64,000 nucleotides of DNA, taken from positions 2,123,085-2,187,084 of the forward strand of contig NZ_JAMXLB010000001.1 in the NCBI RefSeq assembly GCF_024054195.1, given 5' to 3'. The stretch's first letter is position 1. The number at the start of each line of letters is the position of its first letter. Source of the DNA: Flavobacterium sp. NRK F7. Lineage in GTDB: Bacteria > Bacteroidota > Bacteroidia > Flavobacteriales > Flavobacteriaceae. Below, one piece after another: positions 36,919-47,200 of the stretch. Made by a program: the position numbers and the translations under genes. Below the pieces are notes generated by a model. It worked only from the letters and a program-made list of their open reading frames with translations, had not been told where the DNA came from and did not search any database.

Positions 36919-38006
36919 TAAATATCTTTAGTTAGGGCCTTTATGATTCTATTTTCGGGTAAAAATTCTTTTCCAATTACTTTTAAAGCGGTATAAGTAG
37001 GAACAGCTATTATCATACCAGTAATACCAAATAAAATTCCAGCGCAAATGATAATTAAGAAAATTTCTAATGGATGTGATTTAGTGCTTTTTGAAAAAAT
37101 GATAGGCTGACTTAAATTATTATCTATTAACTGTACTACTAACATTCCACAAATTACATATAAGGTGTTAGGCAAAGTAGTGTGAATAAAATCAGCACCA
37201 ATACCACTAATCATTATTAGTAGTGAGGCTACAATCATACCTAAAAGCGGACCTAAATAAGGTATAATGTTTAAGACTGCACACAATAAGGCAATTATAA
37301 AAGCATTTTGAACACCAAAAATTAAAAATATAATAAGGTAGAGTATCAATATAATGAACAATTGCAATAACAAACCTATAAAATAGCGAGAAAGCAAATG
37401 TTGAATTTTCTCCATAGAAGCCAGGATTTTTAATTTATGATTTCTGGGAAGTACAAATTTAAAAATTCGAAAGGCTTGCTCTTTTTCTTTTAATAAAAAG
37501 AATGAAATGAAGAGGACAGAGGCAAGTCCCATTCCAAAATTACCTACAGTGTTTATAATTCCATTAAAAATGTCAGGAATAAAATTGAAATTAATTTTTG
37601 AAGATAAGGACGATGAATCAAATAGTTGTTTTAGATTGATATGGTGTGATTCTAAATACACGCTTATATTGGTAGTCATATCATTAAAACTAGTTTCCAG
37701 GGAATTGATATCTAATAATGAAAGATTCTCGCCTTGAGATAAAATTAGAGGAACGAATAATAAGATAAAGCAAATGATGAGCAAAAGAAAAAAAAGTAAT
37801 GTTGTAATTACGGCTAGTGTATTTCCAAATTTTAATTTGCTTTTTAGAAATTGAACTAAAGGATTGGCTATTAAAGAAAAGACTACAGCTATAATTAAAT
37901 AAACGATTACAGTGGCTATTTTATATAAAAGAAAAACAACAATGCTTACACCAATAAGTATAAAAATAGTACGTAATAATCCAATAGAAAGTTCTTTTGA
38001 TGTCAT
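36918..38006 (-). CDS. AI-2E/PerM family transporter
   Basis: 362 residues with about eight membrane helices in the usual clusters (15-75, 150-175, 200-250, 265-345) and a soluble segment near 85-145. The pattern IIPYLGPLLGMIVASLLIM and the C-terminal TYTALKVIGKEFLPENRI are characteristic. Family members have been tied to export of AI-2 or to sodium/proton antiport, so the substrate is open. It heads the unit with the methyltransferase. The start codon lies 4 bp after a -7 element. Confidence 0.88.
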   Translation of the reverse strand: MTSKELSIGLLRTIFILIGVSIVVFLLYKIATVIVYLIIAVVFSLIANPLVQFLKSKLKFGNTLAVITTLLFFLLLIICFILLFVPLILSQGENLSLLDINSLETSFNDMTTNISVYLESHHINLKQLFDSSSLSSKINFNFIPDIFNGIINTVGNFGMGLASVLFISFFLLKEKEQAFRIFKFVLPRNHKLKILASMEKIQHLLSRYFIGLLLQLFIILILYLIIFLIFGVQNAFIIALLCAVLNIIPYLGPLLGMIVASLLIMISGIGADFIHTTLPNTLYVICGMLVVQLIDNNLSQPIIFSKSTKSHPLEIFLIIICAGILFGITGMIIAVPTYTALKVIGKEFLPENRIIKALTKDI

Positions 38007-38010
38007 GAAC

Positions 38011-38018
38011 CAAAAATA
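38011..38018 (-). promoter_or_regulatory. -7 element of the AI-2E operon
   Basis: TATTTTTG on the minus strand, an exact match, 4 bp before the start codon at 38006, so the message would be almost leaderless. It overlaps the T-tract of the terminator for the upstream metalloprotease. No TTG stands at the usual distance. Confidence 0.4.
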
Positions 38019-38022
38019 AAAA

Positions 38023-38049
38023 AAAACTCGCTAATTACTAGCGAGTTTT
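38023..38049 (-). terminator. Terminator of metalloprotease copy 1
   Basis: AAAACTCGCTA / TAGCGAGTTTT with a 5-base loop, 21 bp past the stop; a run of nine or more T follows on the minus strand. Confidence 0.9.
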
Positions 38050-38070
38050 AAAATAAAATATTTTTCTTTC

Positions 38071-39021
38071 TTATCTGAAAGAAGCTCTTGAACCTCCTAC
38101 GTTAAAGATAGCTAACATTCTGCTTTTTTGATCATTTGAGAACATATACATTCCTCTATCATCTGTATAATCCATATAATTCATATACATTTCTAATGGT
38201 GTACCAGAACATGTAGATCTATGACCTACTGGAGGCACTCCGTAGTTAGCTGTATTATGAGTTGGGGTATCTGCTACTAAATCAGAACCACAAGTTGCAT
38301 CTCCCCAAATGTGACGTAAGTTCATCCAGTGACCTACTTCATGAGTTGCAGTTCTACCTAAGTTGAATGGATATGTTGCAGTTCCAGTTGTTCCAGTGTA
38401 TTTAGAATCTAACACAACTCCATCAGTTGCAGATGAACCACCGGGAAATTGTGCATAACCTAAAATTCCACCTCCAATAGTACATACCCAAATGTTTAAT
38501 TTAGTAGTTGGAGAAGTTGGATCTATACCACCTCTTTTAGATTTTTTCATAGCGTCTCTTGTTCCCCAAGATGATTTAGATGTTGATTTTCTGTTAATTG
38601 CGTCTAATACAAAACGAATTCCAACATTAGCGCGTACACTTGAGTATGGGTTGTTTGCAGTATTGAAATCAGAATTTTGTGCATTAAAATCTTTATTTAA
38701 TACATCAATTTGTGATTGTAACTGAGCTGTAGAAATATTTTCAGCAGATGTACGATACAATACATTAAATACAACAGGTATTTCCATAACGCCATTTACG
38801 ATTCTACCTTGACTAATCATTTCAGCAGTTTTAATCTCAATGTCTTTCATTCTTTGAGCTAATCCTGGATCTTCTTTTAATTGCCATTGTAAAACTTCAT
38901 CAGATGCACAACCTCTGTGAGCTGTTACTGAAGCTTCTGGTGTTTCTGTTACCGAGTTATCTTCGTTATTACAAGAAAATAAAAGCATAGCTGCTGTAAC
39001 TGTTAAAAAAATTTTTTTCAT
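38071..39021 (-). CDS. M43-type zinc metalloprotease lipoprotein, copy 1
   Basis: 316 residues from the ATG at 39021 (MKKIFLTVTAAMLLFSC); a longer frame to 39060 would only add residues before the signal peptide. Lipobox LFSC (Cys17), a short prodomain-like helix (ASDEVLQWQLKEDPGLAQRM) and a pappalysin/cytophagalysin-type catalytic domain. Zinc motif HEVGHWMNLRH: His227, Glu228, His231, His237. The Met-turn is in MNYMDYTDD. Conserved cysteines lie in DATCGSD and RSTCSGT. It is the first of three close paralogues; copy 3 is the most similar. As a lipoprotein it should act at the cell surface or in the periplasm. Confidence 0.92.
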   Translation of the reverse strand: MKKIFLTVTAAMLLFSCNNEDNSVTETPEASVTAHRGCASDEVLQWQLKEDPGLAQRMKDIEIKTAEMISQGRIVNGVMEIPVVFNVLYRTSAENISTAQLQSQIDVLNKDFNAQNSDFNTANNPYSSVRANVGIRFVLDAINRKSTSKSSWGTRDAMKKSKRGGIDPTSPTTKLNIWVCTIGGGILGYAQFPGGSSATDGVVLDSKYTGTTGTATYPFNLGRTATHEVGHWMNLRHIWGDATCGSDLVADTPTHNTANYGVPPVGHRSTCSGTPLEMYMNYMDYTDDRGMYMFSNDQKSRMLAIFNVGGSRASFR

Positions 39022-39416
39022 AATGTAAATTGTTTGGTTGTTAATATATTTACATTGCAATTATATAACATTAAATATTAATAATGTTATTTTTTTGTAT
39101 AAAATTTTTACATATTATTTGTAAAAACTGTTAATAAGAGTAATTATATGTAATTAAACTCCTTATTTTTAAAGGCTTTTACGAATTCTGTAATTTTAAT
39201 AAAAAGTTAATAAAAAGCTAAAAAAAGTTTATTTGGTAGTTTTTTTTAGAGTAATTTTTTTTGTTTTAAAAATGATTTTTTAGGAAAAATAGTACGGTTT
39301 TTTATTCATTTTATTTAGGTGTAGTTTGGCTTTGATGGTTTTGATTACAATTACTAATAAAAAAAGCCCTTAAAGTTAAGGGCTTTTGTAAGTGATGTAA
39401 TAGTTTAAAATTATGA
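39022..39416. other. Intergenic gap between metalloprotease copies 1 and 2
   Basis: 395 bp, strongly AT-rich. It holds the terminator of copy 2 (39362-39387). Near 39058-39065 the minus strand reads TATAATTG, close to TAnnTTTG, a possible -7 element of copy 1. No open frame or tRNA is seen in the rest. Confidence 0.5.
39362..39387 (-). terminator. Terminator of metalloprotease copy 2
   Basis: AAAAGCCCTTA / TAAGGGCTTTT with a 4-base loop, 29 bp past the copy 2 stop; T-rich tail on the minus strand. Confidence 0.85.
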
Positions 39417-40361
39417 CTATCTAAATGATCTTCTAGATCCAGTACTGCTAAATATAGCGGCCATTCTAGATACTTGACCTTTTGAGAACATATACATTCC
39501 TCTGTCGTCTGTGTAATCCATATAATTCATATACATTTCTAAAGGTGTTCCTGAGCAAGTACTTCTGTGGCCTGTTGAAGGAACTCCGTAGTTAGGTGCA
39601 TTATGAGTTGGTGTGTCAGATACATAATCTGTACCACAAGTAGCATCACCCCAAATGTGACGTAAATTCATCCAGTGACCCACTTCATGAGTTGCAGTTC
39701 TGCCTTTGTTGAATGGATATGTAGCAGTTCCATTGGTTCCGGTATATTTTGAGTCAATAACTACTCCATCGGTAGAAGAGGAACCACCAGGGAATTGTGC
39801 ATATCCAAGAATTCCTCCTCCAATAGTACAAACCCAATAGTTTAGTTTAGTTGTTGGAGAAGTTGGAGCAATACCGCCAGAAGATGTTCTTTTCATTGCG
39901 TCGTTGGTACCCCATGAAGTTTTAGTGGTTTGTTTTCTTACAACTTTATCTAATACAAAACGAACATTGATTGCTCCTCTAACGCTATTGTATGGGTTGC
40001 TTGAGTTATAATCAGAGTTTGAACCTCTGAAGTCATTGTTTAATACATCAATTTGAGATTGTAGTTGAGATTGTGAGATATTTTCCGCAGATGTTCTGTA
40101 TAAAACATTAAATACTACTGGAATTTCTAATACACCATTGACAATTCTCCCTTCGCTAATAAATTGTTTGGTTTCTAGTTCAATTTCTTTCATTCTTTGT
40201 GCTAGCCCAGGGTCTTCTTTTAATTGTCTTTGTAGTACTTCATCAGTTGCACAACCACGATGTGCAATTGCGCTTTCTGTTGTTTCTTCTACAGATTTAT
40301 CTTCGTTATTACAAGAAAACAGAAGCATCATTGCACACATTGATAAAAAAACTTTTTTCAT
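39417..40361 (-). CDS. M43-type zinc metalloprotease lipoprotein, copy 2
   Basis: 314 residues. Same architecture as its neighbours: lipobox LFSC (Cys17), the ATDEVLQRQLKEDPGLAQRMKEIELETKQF helix, catalytic motif HEVGHWMNLRH, Met-turn MNYMDYTDD. It differs from copies 1 and 3 in the region near residue 110-150 (SNSDYNSSNPYNSVRGAINV and VVRKQTTKTSW) and at the C-terminus (SSTGSRRSFR). It is flanked by terminators on both sides, so it should be transcribed alone. Confidence 0.92.
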   Translation of the reverse strand: MKKVFLSMCAMMLLFSCNNEDKSVEETTESAIAHRGCATDEVLQRQLKEDPGLAQRMKEIELETKQFISEGRIVNGVLEIPVVFNVLYRTSAENISQSQLQSQIDVLNNDFRGSNSDYNSSNPYNSVRGAINVRFVLDKVVRKQTTKTSWGTNDAMKRTSSGGIAPTSPTTKLNYWVCTIGGGILGYAQFPGGSSSTDGVVIDSKYTGTNGTATYPFNKGRTATHEVGHWMNLRHIWGDATCGTDYVSDTPTHNAPNYGVPSTGHRSTCSGTPLEMYMNYMDYTDDRGMYMFSKGQVSRMAAIFSSTGSRRSFR

Positions 40362-40541
40362 AATTGATTTAATTAATTGTTGTTAATAAATTGTTTGTGT
40401 TAATGTGACAATTTTAGAAAAAAAAATAATTAAAATAAAAAATAATGTTAATTTTTTTTATAAAAATTAATAATTTATTATTTTATCGAAGTAATGTGTT
40501 TTTTAACTGTGAAATTTTTTATTTAATTAGATTAAATAAAA

Positions 40542-40569
40542 AAAAGCCATCAAATATTTGATGGCTTTT
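40542..40569 (-). terminator. Terminator of metalloprotease copy 3
   Basis: AAAAGCCATCAAA / TTTGATGGCTTTT around TA, 21 bp past the copy 3 stop; T-rich tail on the minus strand. Confidence 0.85.
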
Positions 40570-40590
40570 AAATACATTTTTATTTTATTT

Positions 40591-41550
40591 TTATCTGAAA
40601 GAAGCTCTAGAACCACCAACATTAAAGATAGCTAACATTCTGCTTTTTTGACCATTGGAGAACATATACATTCCTCTGTCATCAGTGTAATCCATATAGT
40701 TCATGTACATCTCAAGTGGTGTTCCTGAACAAGTTGATCTATGGCCCACAGCAGGAACTCCGTAATTTGCAGTATTATGTGTAGGTGTGTCAGAAACTAA
40801 ATCAGAGCCACAAGTTGCATCACCCCAAATATGACGTAAATTCATCCAGTGTCCCACTTCGTGAGTAGCTGTTCTACCTAAGTTGAATGGATATGTTGCT
40901 GTACCAGTTGTACCAAAATATTTTGAATCAATAACAACACCATCTGTAGAAGAAGATCCACCAGGGAATTGTGCATATCCTAAAATTCCACCACCAATTG
41001 TTGCAACCCAAAGATTTAATTTAGTAGTTGGTGAAGTTGGAGCCATACCACCATTAGCTGTTTTTTTACAAGCATCATTAGTTCCCCATGAAGTTTTAGT
41101 AGTTGATTTTCTGTAAATCGCATCTAAAACAAAACGAATTCCTACATTCGCACGTACACTTGAATAAGGATTATTTGCAGTGTTGAAATCTGAATTTTGA
41201 GCATTAAAATCTTTGTTTAATACATCAATTTGAGATTGAATTTGAGATTGAGAAATGTTTTCAGCAGAAGTTCTGTATAAAACGTTTACTACAACTGGGA
41301 TTTCTAATACTCCATTTACGATTCTTCCTTGAGAAATAGCTTCAGCTGTTTGTAATTCTATCTCTTTCATTCTTTGAGCTAATCCTGGATCCTCATTAAG
41401 TTGTCTTTGTAAAACTTCTTCAGAAGCACATCCTCTGTGGGCAGCAGCTGCAAGTTCTTTAGAAGTTGCTTCTCCATCAACGTTCTTGTCTTCATTTTGA
41501 CAAGAAAAACCTAAAATTAGCACAGACGCTAATACAACGATTTTTTTCAT
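40591..41550 (-). CDS. M43-type zinc metalloprotease lipoprotein, copy 3
   Basis: 319 residues from the ATG at 41550 (MKKIVVLASVLILGFSC); the open frame to 41631 has no signal-like N-terminus before it. Lipobox GFSC, the EEVLQRQLNEDPGLAQRM helix, catalytic motif HEVGHWMNLRH and Met-turn MNYMDYTDD. Its C-terminal 100 residues are nearly identical to copy 1 (SNGQKSRMLAIFNVGGSRASFR), so one copy may have been made by recent duplication or homogenised by gene conversion (inference). Confidence 0.92.
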   Translation of the reverse strand: MKKIVVLASVLILGFSCQNEDKNVDGEATSKELAAAAHRGCASEEVLQRQLNEDPGLAQRMKEIELQTAEAISQGRIVNGVLEIPVVVNVLYRTSAENISQSQIQSQIDVLNKDFNAQNSDFNTANNPYSSVRANVGIRFVLDAIYRKSTTKTSWGTNDACKKTANGGMAPTSPTTKLNLWVATIGGGILGYAQFPGGSSSTDGVVIDSKYFGTTGTATYPFNLGRTATHEVGHWMNLRHIWGDATCGSDLVSDTPTHNTANYGVPAVGHRSTCSGTPLEMYMNYMDYTDDRGMYMFSNGQKSRMLAIFNVGGSRASFR

Positions 41551-41598
41551 AATTATTTGTTTGTTAAGTGTTAAGGTTATGTTATTTTTATAACAGCA

Positions 41599-41631
41599 CA
41601 ATATTATGTCAAAAAAAGTTTCGTTTTTCAA
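41599..41631 (-). promoter_or_regulatory. Candidate promoter of metalloprotease copy 3
   Basis: Minus strand TTG at 41631-41629, 22-base spacer, TAATATTG at 41606-41599 (TAnnTTTG with one mismatch). Similar TAnnATTG elements lie upstream of copy 1 (39058-39065) and copy 2 (40409-40416). Confidence 0.4.
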
Positions 41632-41730
41632 AAATATTTGAGATTGGGATATTGTTTTCTAAAAAAGATTTCTATATAATTGCAAAATCCGCAATGATAC
41701 TATTAAACTTTTGAGTATGTTTTAAAGGTT

Positions 41731-42369
41731 TTAGTGTTTGAATGCGTAATTAATAATGTTAGCACCCATTTTTAGTGCTTTTTCTCTTACTTCTTTAGGG
41801 TCATTATGAATTTCAGGATTTTCCCAACCATCACCTAAATCGCATTCGTAAGTATATAGAAGTACTAATCGATTTTCAATAAAAATACCAAAGGCTTGCG
41901 GTTTTTTATTATCGTGTTCATGAATTTTAGGTAATCCATTTGGAAAAGAGTAAGGACCTTGAAAAATAGCATGTGAAATAGGGATTTCTTCTAAAGCTTT
42001 TTGTGGAAAAAGTTTGTTGATTTCTTTTCGGATATATTCATCCATACCATAATTGTCATCGATATGAAGGAAGCCACCAGAAATAAGGTAGTCTCTTAAA
42101 TTTTCAATTTCATTAGGCGAAAAAATAACATTACCATGTCCTGTCATATGTATAAAAGGGAAAGAAAAAATTTCAGAACTGTTAGCTTCAACCGTAGCGA
42201 TTTTAGGTGTAATTTTTGTATTGATGTTTTGATTGCAAAACTGAACTAAATTTGGTAAAGCGGTAGGGTTTGCATACCAATCCCCACCGCCAGAATACTT
42301 TAAAACTGCTATTTCTTGAGCGGAGCTTAAATTAAAAAGAAGAAGTACTATAAATAAATATCGATTCAT
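41731..42369 (-). CDS. DUF4159 domain protein
   Basis: 212 residues with a signal peptide (MNRYLFIVLLLFNLSSAQ). The body is DUF4159: KYSGGGDWYANP, FIHMTGHGNV, LISGGFLHIDDNYGMD, then YECDLGDGWEN. The fold resembles a class I glutamine amidotransferase-like flavodoxin domain without its catalytic triad (family inference). Function unknown, exported. It follows rsmE by 1 bp and ends the tsaD-rsmE unit. Confidence 0.88.
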   Translation of the reverse strand: MNRYLFIVLLLFNLSSAQEIAVLKYSGGGDWYANPTALPNLVQFCNQNINTKITPKIATVEANSSEIFSFPFIHMTGHGNVIFSPNEIENLRDYLISGGFLHIDDNYGMDEYIRKEINKLFPQKALEEIPISHAIFQGPYSFPNGLPKIHEHDNKKPQAFGIFIENRLVLLYTYECDLGDGWENPEIHNDPKEVREKALKMGANIINYAFKH

Positions 42370-42370
42370 A

Positions 42371-43075
42371 TTATTCGTTTATTAATGCTACAGTATGGCA
42401 AGCCGCTACAGCAGCAGTTTCTGTTCGTAATCTAGTATTTCCTAAGGTTACTGGAATAAAATTTTTAGATATGGCTAGATCGATTTCATGTGTTGAAAAA
42501 TCACCCTCAGGTCCAATTAAAATTAAAATATTTTCATTACCAACCACAACATCTTTAAATGCTTTTCTATCTTGTTCTTCGCAATGTGCAATACACTTTA
42601 ATTGTGGATGGTTTTGCGATAAGAAGTCAGTAAAACGAATAGGTTCGTGTATTGTTGGTAAATAATATTGTAAGGACTGTTTCATAGCAGCTTGAATTAT
42701 TTTTTCAGCTCTATCTGTTTTAAAAACTTTTCGTTCCGAGTGATCACAGATAATGGGAGTTATCTCATCGATGCCTATTTCGGTAGCTTTTTCCAAAAAC
42801 CACTCATAGCGATCGTTCATTTTAGTTGGAGCTACAGCAATATGAAGTTTATATTTTTTGGCTTCAAAAAATTGTACTTCCTTTATTGCGATTTGACACT
42901 TTTTATCTGATGCAAGGGTGATTTCACCTTTAAAAAGATACCCGTTCCCATTAGATAGCTGAATAAAATCACCTTCTTTTTTTCTTAGAACTTTCACAAT
43001 ATGTTTACTTTCTTCTTTGTCAAAAGTAAATAGAGTGTCACCACTTTTTATGTCAGGATTATAAAATAATTGCAT
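42371..43075 (-). CDS. rsmE: 16S rRNA (uracil1498-N3)-methyltransferase
   Basis: 234 residues, the family length. An N-terminal PUA-like domain (1-70; ESKHIVKVLRKKEGDFI) precedes a SPOUT knot methyltransferase with LIGPEGDFSTHEI and the C-terminal VTLGNTRLRTETAAVAA. It methylates U1498 of 16S rRNA in the 30S subunit. The start lies 1 base after the tsaD stop, so they are cotranscribed. Confidence 0.95.
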   Translation of the reverse strand: MQLFYNPDIKSGDTLFTFDKEESKHIVKVLRKKEGDFIQLSNGNGYLFKGEITLASDKKCQIAIKEVQFFEAKKYKLHIAVAPTKMNDRYEWFLEKATEIGIDEITPIICDHSERKVFKTDRAEKIIQAAMKQSLQYYLPTIHEPIRFTDFLSQNHPQLKCIAHCEEQDRKAFKDVVVGNENILILIGPEGDFSTHEIDLAISKNFIPVTLGNTRLRTETAAVAACHTVALINE

Positions 43076-43076
43076 A

Positions 43077-44096
43077 TTAGAATTCTATTCGCGCTTTAGA
43101 AACAATGTCATTGGTATCAAAATTATTTTCAAGATAGTTATAATATCCTACAATTCCAATCATGGCAGCATTATCAGTTGTATATTCGAATTTTGGAATA
43201 TAGGTTTTCCATCCCCATTTACTTTCTGTTTCTTTTAAAGTTTTACGAATACCACTATTCGCTGATACACCTCCTCCAATAGCAATTTGCTTTATTCCCG
43301 TTTGTTGTACTGCTAATTTCAGTTTGTCTATTAAAATAGTGATAATTGTGTGTTGGATTGAAGCACAGATATCATTTCTATTTTCTTCAATAAAATTAGG
43401 GTTTTCGGCTTGATTTTTTTGAATAAAATATAGAATTTGAGTTTTTAAACCACTAAAACTAAAATCTAAGCCATCTACTTTGGGTTTAGTAAATGTAAAA
43501 GCTTTGGGATTTCCTTCTTGGGCATATTTATCAATTAATGGCCCTCCTGGGTAAGGTAAACCTAATATTTTTGCGGATTTATCAAAAGCTTCACCAACTG
43601 CATCATCTGTGGTTTCTCCAATAATTTTTAAATCGAAAAAACTATTTACTTGAACTATTTGCGTATGACCACCACTTATAGTAAGAGCAATAAATGGAAA
43701 AGTAGGTTTGTCAAAATTTTCCTCGTCAATGAAATGTGCTAGAATATGTGCTTTCATATGGTTCACTGCAATGAGAGGAATATGTAATGCCATACTCATT
43801 GATTTAGCAAAGGAACCACCAACTAATAAAGACCCCATAAGTCCAGGACCTTGTGTGAAAGCGATACAATCCAAATCATTTTTAGTAATGTTTGCTTTTT
43901 TTAAGGCTACATCAACAACAGGAACAATGTTTTTTTGATGCGCTCTAGAAGCTAGTTCAGGAACGACGCCACCATATTCTTCATGAATAGCTTGTCTAGC
44001 TACAATATTAGAGAGTACTTTATCGTTGCAAAGTATAGCAGCTGAAGTATCATCACAAGAACTTTCAATAGCAAGTGTATATATGTTTTTTTTCAT
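43077..44096 (-). CDS. tsaD: tRNA N6-threonylcarbamoyladenosine transferase TsaD
   Basis: 339 residues from the ATG at 44096 (MKKNIYTLAIESSCDDTSAAI); the frame continues to 44129 but the added 11 residues are not family-like. It has the ASKHA/Gcp motifs ESSCDDTSAAI, the metal-binding HMKAHILAH, ISGGHTQIV, the glycine-rich GEAFDKSAKILGLPYPGGP and GGVSANSGIR. It transfers the threonylcarbamoyl group to A37 of ANN-reading tRNAs with TsaB and TsaE, which are not in the window. Divergent from tamB. Confidence 0.96.
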   Translation of the reverse strand: MKKNIYTLAIESSCDDTSAAILCNDKVLSNIVARQAIHEEYGGVVPELASRAHQKNIVPVVDVALKKANITKNDLDCIAFTQGPGLMGSLLVGGSFAKSMSMALHIPLIAVNHMKAHILAHFIDEENFDKPTFPFIALTISGGHTQIVQVNSFFDLKIIGETTDDAVGEAFDKSAKILGLPYPGGPLIDKYAQEGNPKAFTFTKPKVDGLDFSFSGLKTQILYFIQKNQAENPNFIEENRNDICASIQHTIITILIDKLKLAVQQTGIKQIAIGGGVSANSGIRKTLKETESKWGWKTYIPKFEYTTDNAAMIGIVGYYNYLENNFDTNDIVSKARIEF

Positions 44097-44129
44097 CTTA
44101 AAAAGGGCATGAAATTTGCATAAGGTCAA

Positions 44130-44161
44130 TTGTAATTATCTTACAAAAATGATTATTTTTG
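44130..44161 (+). promoter_or_regulatory. Promoter of tamB
   Basis: TTG at 44130-44132, 21-base spacer, TATTTTTG at 44154-44161, an exact -7 match. Predicted start near 44167. An ATG at 44149 is therefore upstream of the message. Confidence 0.65.
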
Positions 44162-44213
44162 TAGATTATTCCATAGTTTTTCTTTTTCGTGACAAATTTA
44201 AACAATTTATAGT

Positions 44214-47200
44214 ATCAAAAAATTTAAAAAAATATTCCTCAGAACAATTCTGTTTTTACTGATTTTTATATTAGTATCTGGGGTACTTTTGTCTTTACCA
44301 TTTGTGCAAACTGCTTTAGGTAGATATGCTACAAATCAGGTGAACAAAGAATTTGATACTGATATATCTATTGACAAGGTAACATTAACCGCTTTTGGTT
44401 CTGTAAAACTAAAAGGGATACTGGTAAGAGACCATCATAAAGACACCCTCTTTTTTATTAAAAGATTAAATACTTCCCTTTTAAGTGTAAAAGAATTATA
44501 CAATAATGGGCATCCGTATTTAGGTGATGCGATTTTGGATGGACTCACTTTTAATTTAAAGCAATACAAAGGTGAAAATTTTACCAATATAGATAAGTTT
44601 ATTGAATCCTTCGATGATGGCAAGCCTTCAACTGGTAAATTTAGAATGAAAGCTACAGAATTGACTTTAGTGAATAGTAAATTAACCTATGTAAATGAAA
44701 ATTTACAACAACCAAAAATTTTAAATTTTACTGAGTTAAATGGAAATATCAAAGATTTTTTTATTAAAGGTGCCGATGTGACTACTTTTATTGAAACCTT
44801 AAGTTTTAAAGATCATCGAGGACTTTTTGTGAAAAATTTAACCGCAGCATTCACCTATACTAAAAAGAATATTTTATTAGAACAGTTAACCCTGCTTACT
44901 GAAGAATCTTCTTTAAAAGGGAAAGTAGAACTAAGATATAAACGCACTGATTTTGCTGATTTTAATAATAAAGTAATTTTTGATGTTCAGATGGATGAAG
45001 CGATGATTGCTTCAAATGATTTAAATTATTTTTATAATGAATTTGGTAAGGATAATGTTTTTGATATTGATACCCATCTAATTGGGACTTTAAATAATTT
45101 TACCACTCAAAATTTACATCTTCGAGACAGTAATGATTCGAATATATCTGGAACCGTTCAATTTAAAAACTTATTCAATAGAGAAGAATCTTTCTATATT
45201 AAAGGTGAATTTAAAAAAATTAATTCCAATTATTACAATTTAACAGCTATTTTACCTAATATTTTAGGAAATAGTTTGCCGTCTTCTCTAGTTAAGTTAG
45301 GAAATGTAAATTTGGTAGGTGATGTAGAATTAACTTCAGATTATATCAACTCAGATGTAACTATCAATTCGGTTTTAGGAACCATTATAACCAATTTATC
45401 CATCCAAGATTTATCTAACATCGACAATGCAACTTATCAAGGAAATGTCACTTTAAATGATTTTAATTTAGGAACCTTTATTAATGAGTCAGAAATTGGT
45501 AAAGTAACCCTTAATTTAGACGTTGAAGGACAAGGATTTAATGAAAAATATCTAAATACAAATGTAAAAGGAAAAGTAAGTCAGTTTTATTACAATCACT
45601 ATAATTACACAAATATTACTGTGGATGGTAAAATGAAAATGCCTTATTTTAAAGGGTATTTCAATAGTAATGATCCTAATTTACGTATGGATTTTGATGG
45701 CTTGGTCGATTTAAGTTCCAAAGTAAAGAATTATAACTTTAAAGCCAATGTGGATTATGCTGATTTACATGCATTACAATTTTCTAAAATTGATTCCACT
45801 TCTATTTTTAAAGGGAAAGTTGAATTTTTAGCGAAAGGAAATACCTTAGATGATTTAGAAGGTGAACTTCAAGTTGAAAATGTATCGTATCAAAATGATA
45901 GAGATAATTATTATTTTGAAGATTTTCAATTGAATTCAAGTTTTGATAAAGACCGTGTACGAACCATTACCATTAATTCAAATGATATTATTAGTGGAAA
46001 AGTAGTAGGTAAATTCAAAATTAATGAAGTAAGAAAAATTGTAGAAAATGCAGTTGGTAGTTTGTATGCCAATTATTCTCCAAACAAGCTTCAAAAAGGA
46101 CAATTTTTAGATTTTAATTTTACTATTTATAATAAAATCGTAGATATTTTTGTGCCTGAAGTGTCCATTTCTGAAAACACCAAAATTAAAGGTAAAATTA
46201 ATGCCGATTTAGGAAAATTTGAATTTGATTTTTCTTCACCAAGTGTTTTGGCTTTTGGTAATTATTTTAAAAAGATAAAAATTGATATCGACAATAAGAA
46301 TCCGTTATATAATACCTACATTGAAATGGATTCCATTCGTACGAAAAATTATAAAATATCAGATTTTAATTTGATTAATTTAACCATGAACGATACCCTT
46401 TTTGTTCGTTCCGAATTTAAAGGAGGTACTAAATTAGAAGATAATTTTTCATTAAATATTTATCATACTATTGACGAAAATAAGCAATCAGTAATTGGTT
46501 TCAAGAAATCGGAAGTTAATTTCAAAGATTATTTATGGTTTATTAATGAAGAAGAGAATAACGATAATAAGATTATTTTTGATAAAAAATTCAAAGATTT
46601 TAAATTTCAAAAAATCAGATTATCGCATAACAATCAGAACATGGATTTTTATGGGGAAATGAAAGATTCTACCTATAAAGACTTCAATTTAACCTTTAAT
46701 GATGTTGATTTAGACAAAGTCACACCTTCTTTAGATAGTATTTCGTTAGATGGAAAATTGAATGGTTTTATTAAATTTCAACAAGATAAAAATTACTATA
46801 AGCCGCTTTCTAATGTTCATATTGATAGTTTAAAAATAAACACCTATCCTGTTGGAGATATGTATTTATTAGTGGAAGGGAATGATGCGTTTAATGAATT
46901 TGATATTGATTCTTACATTGTTCAGAAAGGAACTGAGCGATTTAATCTAAACGGAACCTTAAAGTATCGAAACAATCAATCCACATTGGATATGGAAGCT
47001 ATTTTTAGTCGCTTCGATTTGGCTCCTTTTGGTTCTTTAATAGGAAATGTAATTACAGATGTGCGTGGCGATGCAACAGGTAGTGCAACCATTAGAGGAT
47101 TGGTTACAGATCCTGAAGTAGATGGTCGTTTGTATTTGAATGATGCGGGTTTAAAAGCACCTTATTTAAATGTGGATTATGACTTTGAGAAGAACGCAAT

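Noticed and set aside
44189..44212. GTG start for tamB at 44189
   Set aside because: That frame ends at TAG 44210-44212 after seven codons and is not in frame with the TamB chain.
44149..44260. Alternative tamB start at ATG 44149 joined by -1 slippage on the seven A at 44226-44232
   Set aside because: The ATG lies within or before the -7 element at 44154-44161, so it should not be in the message, and the added peptide does not resemble TamB N-termini.
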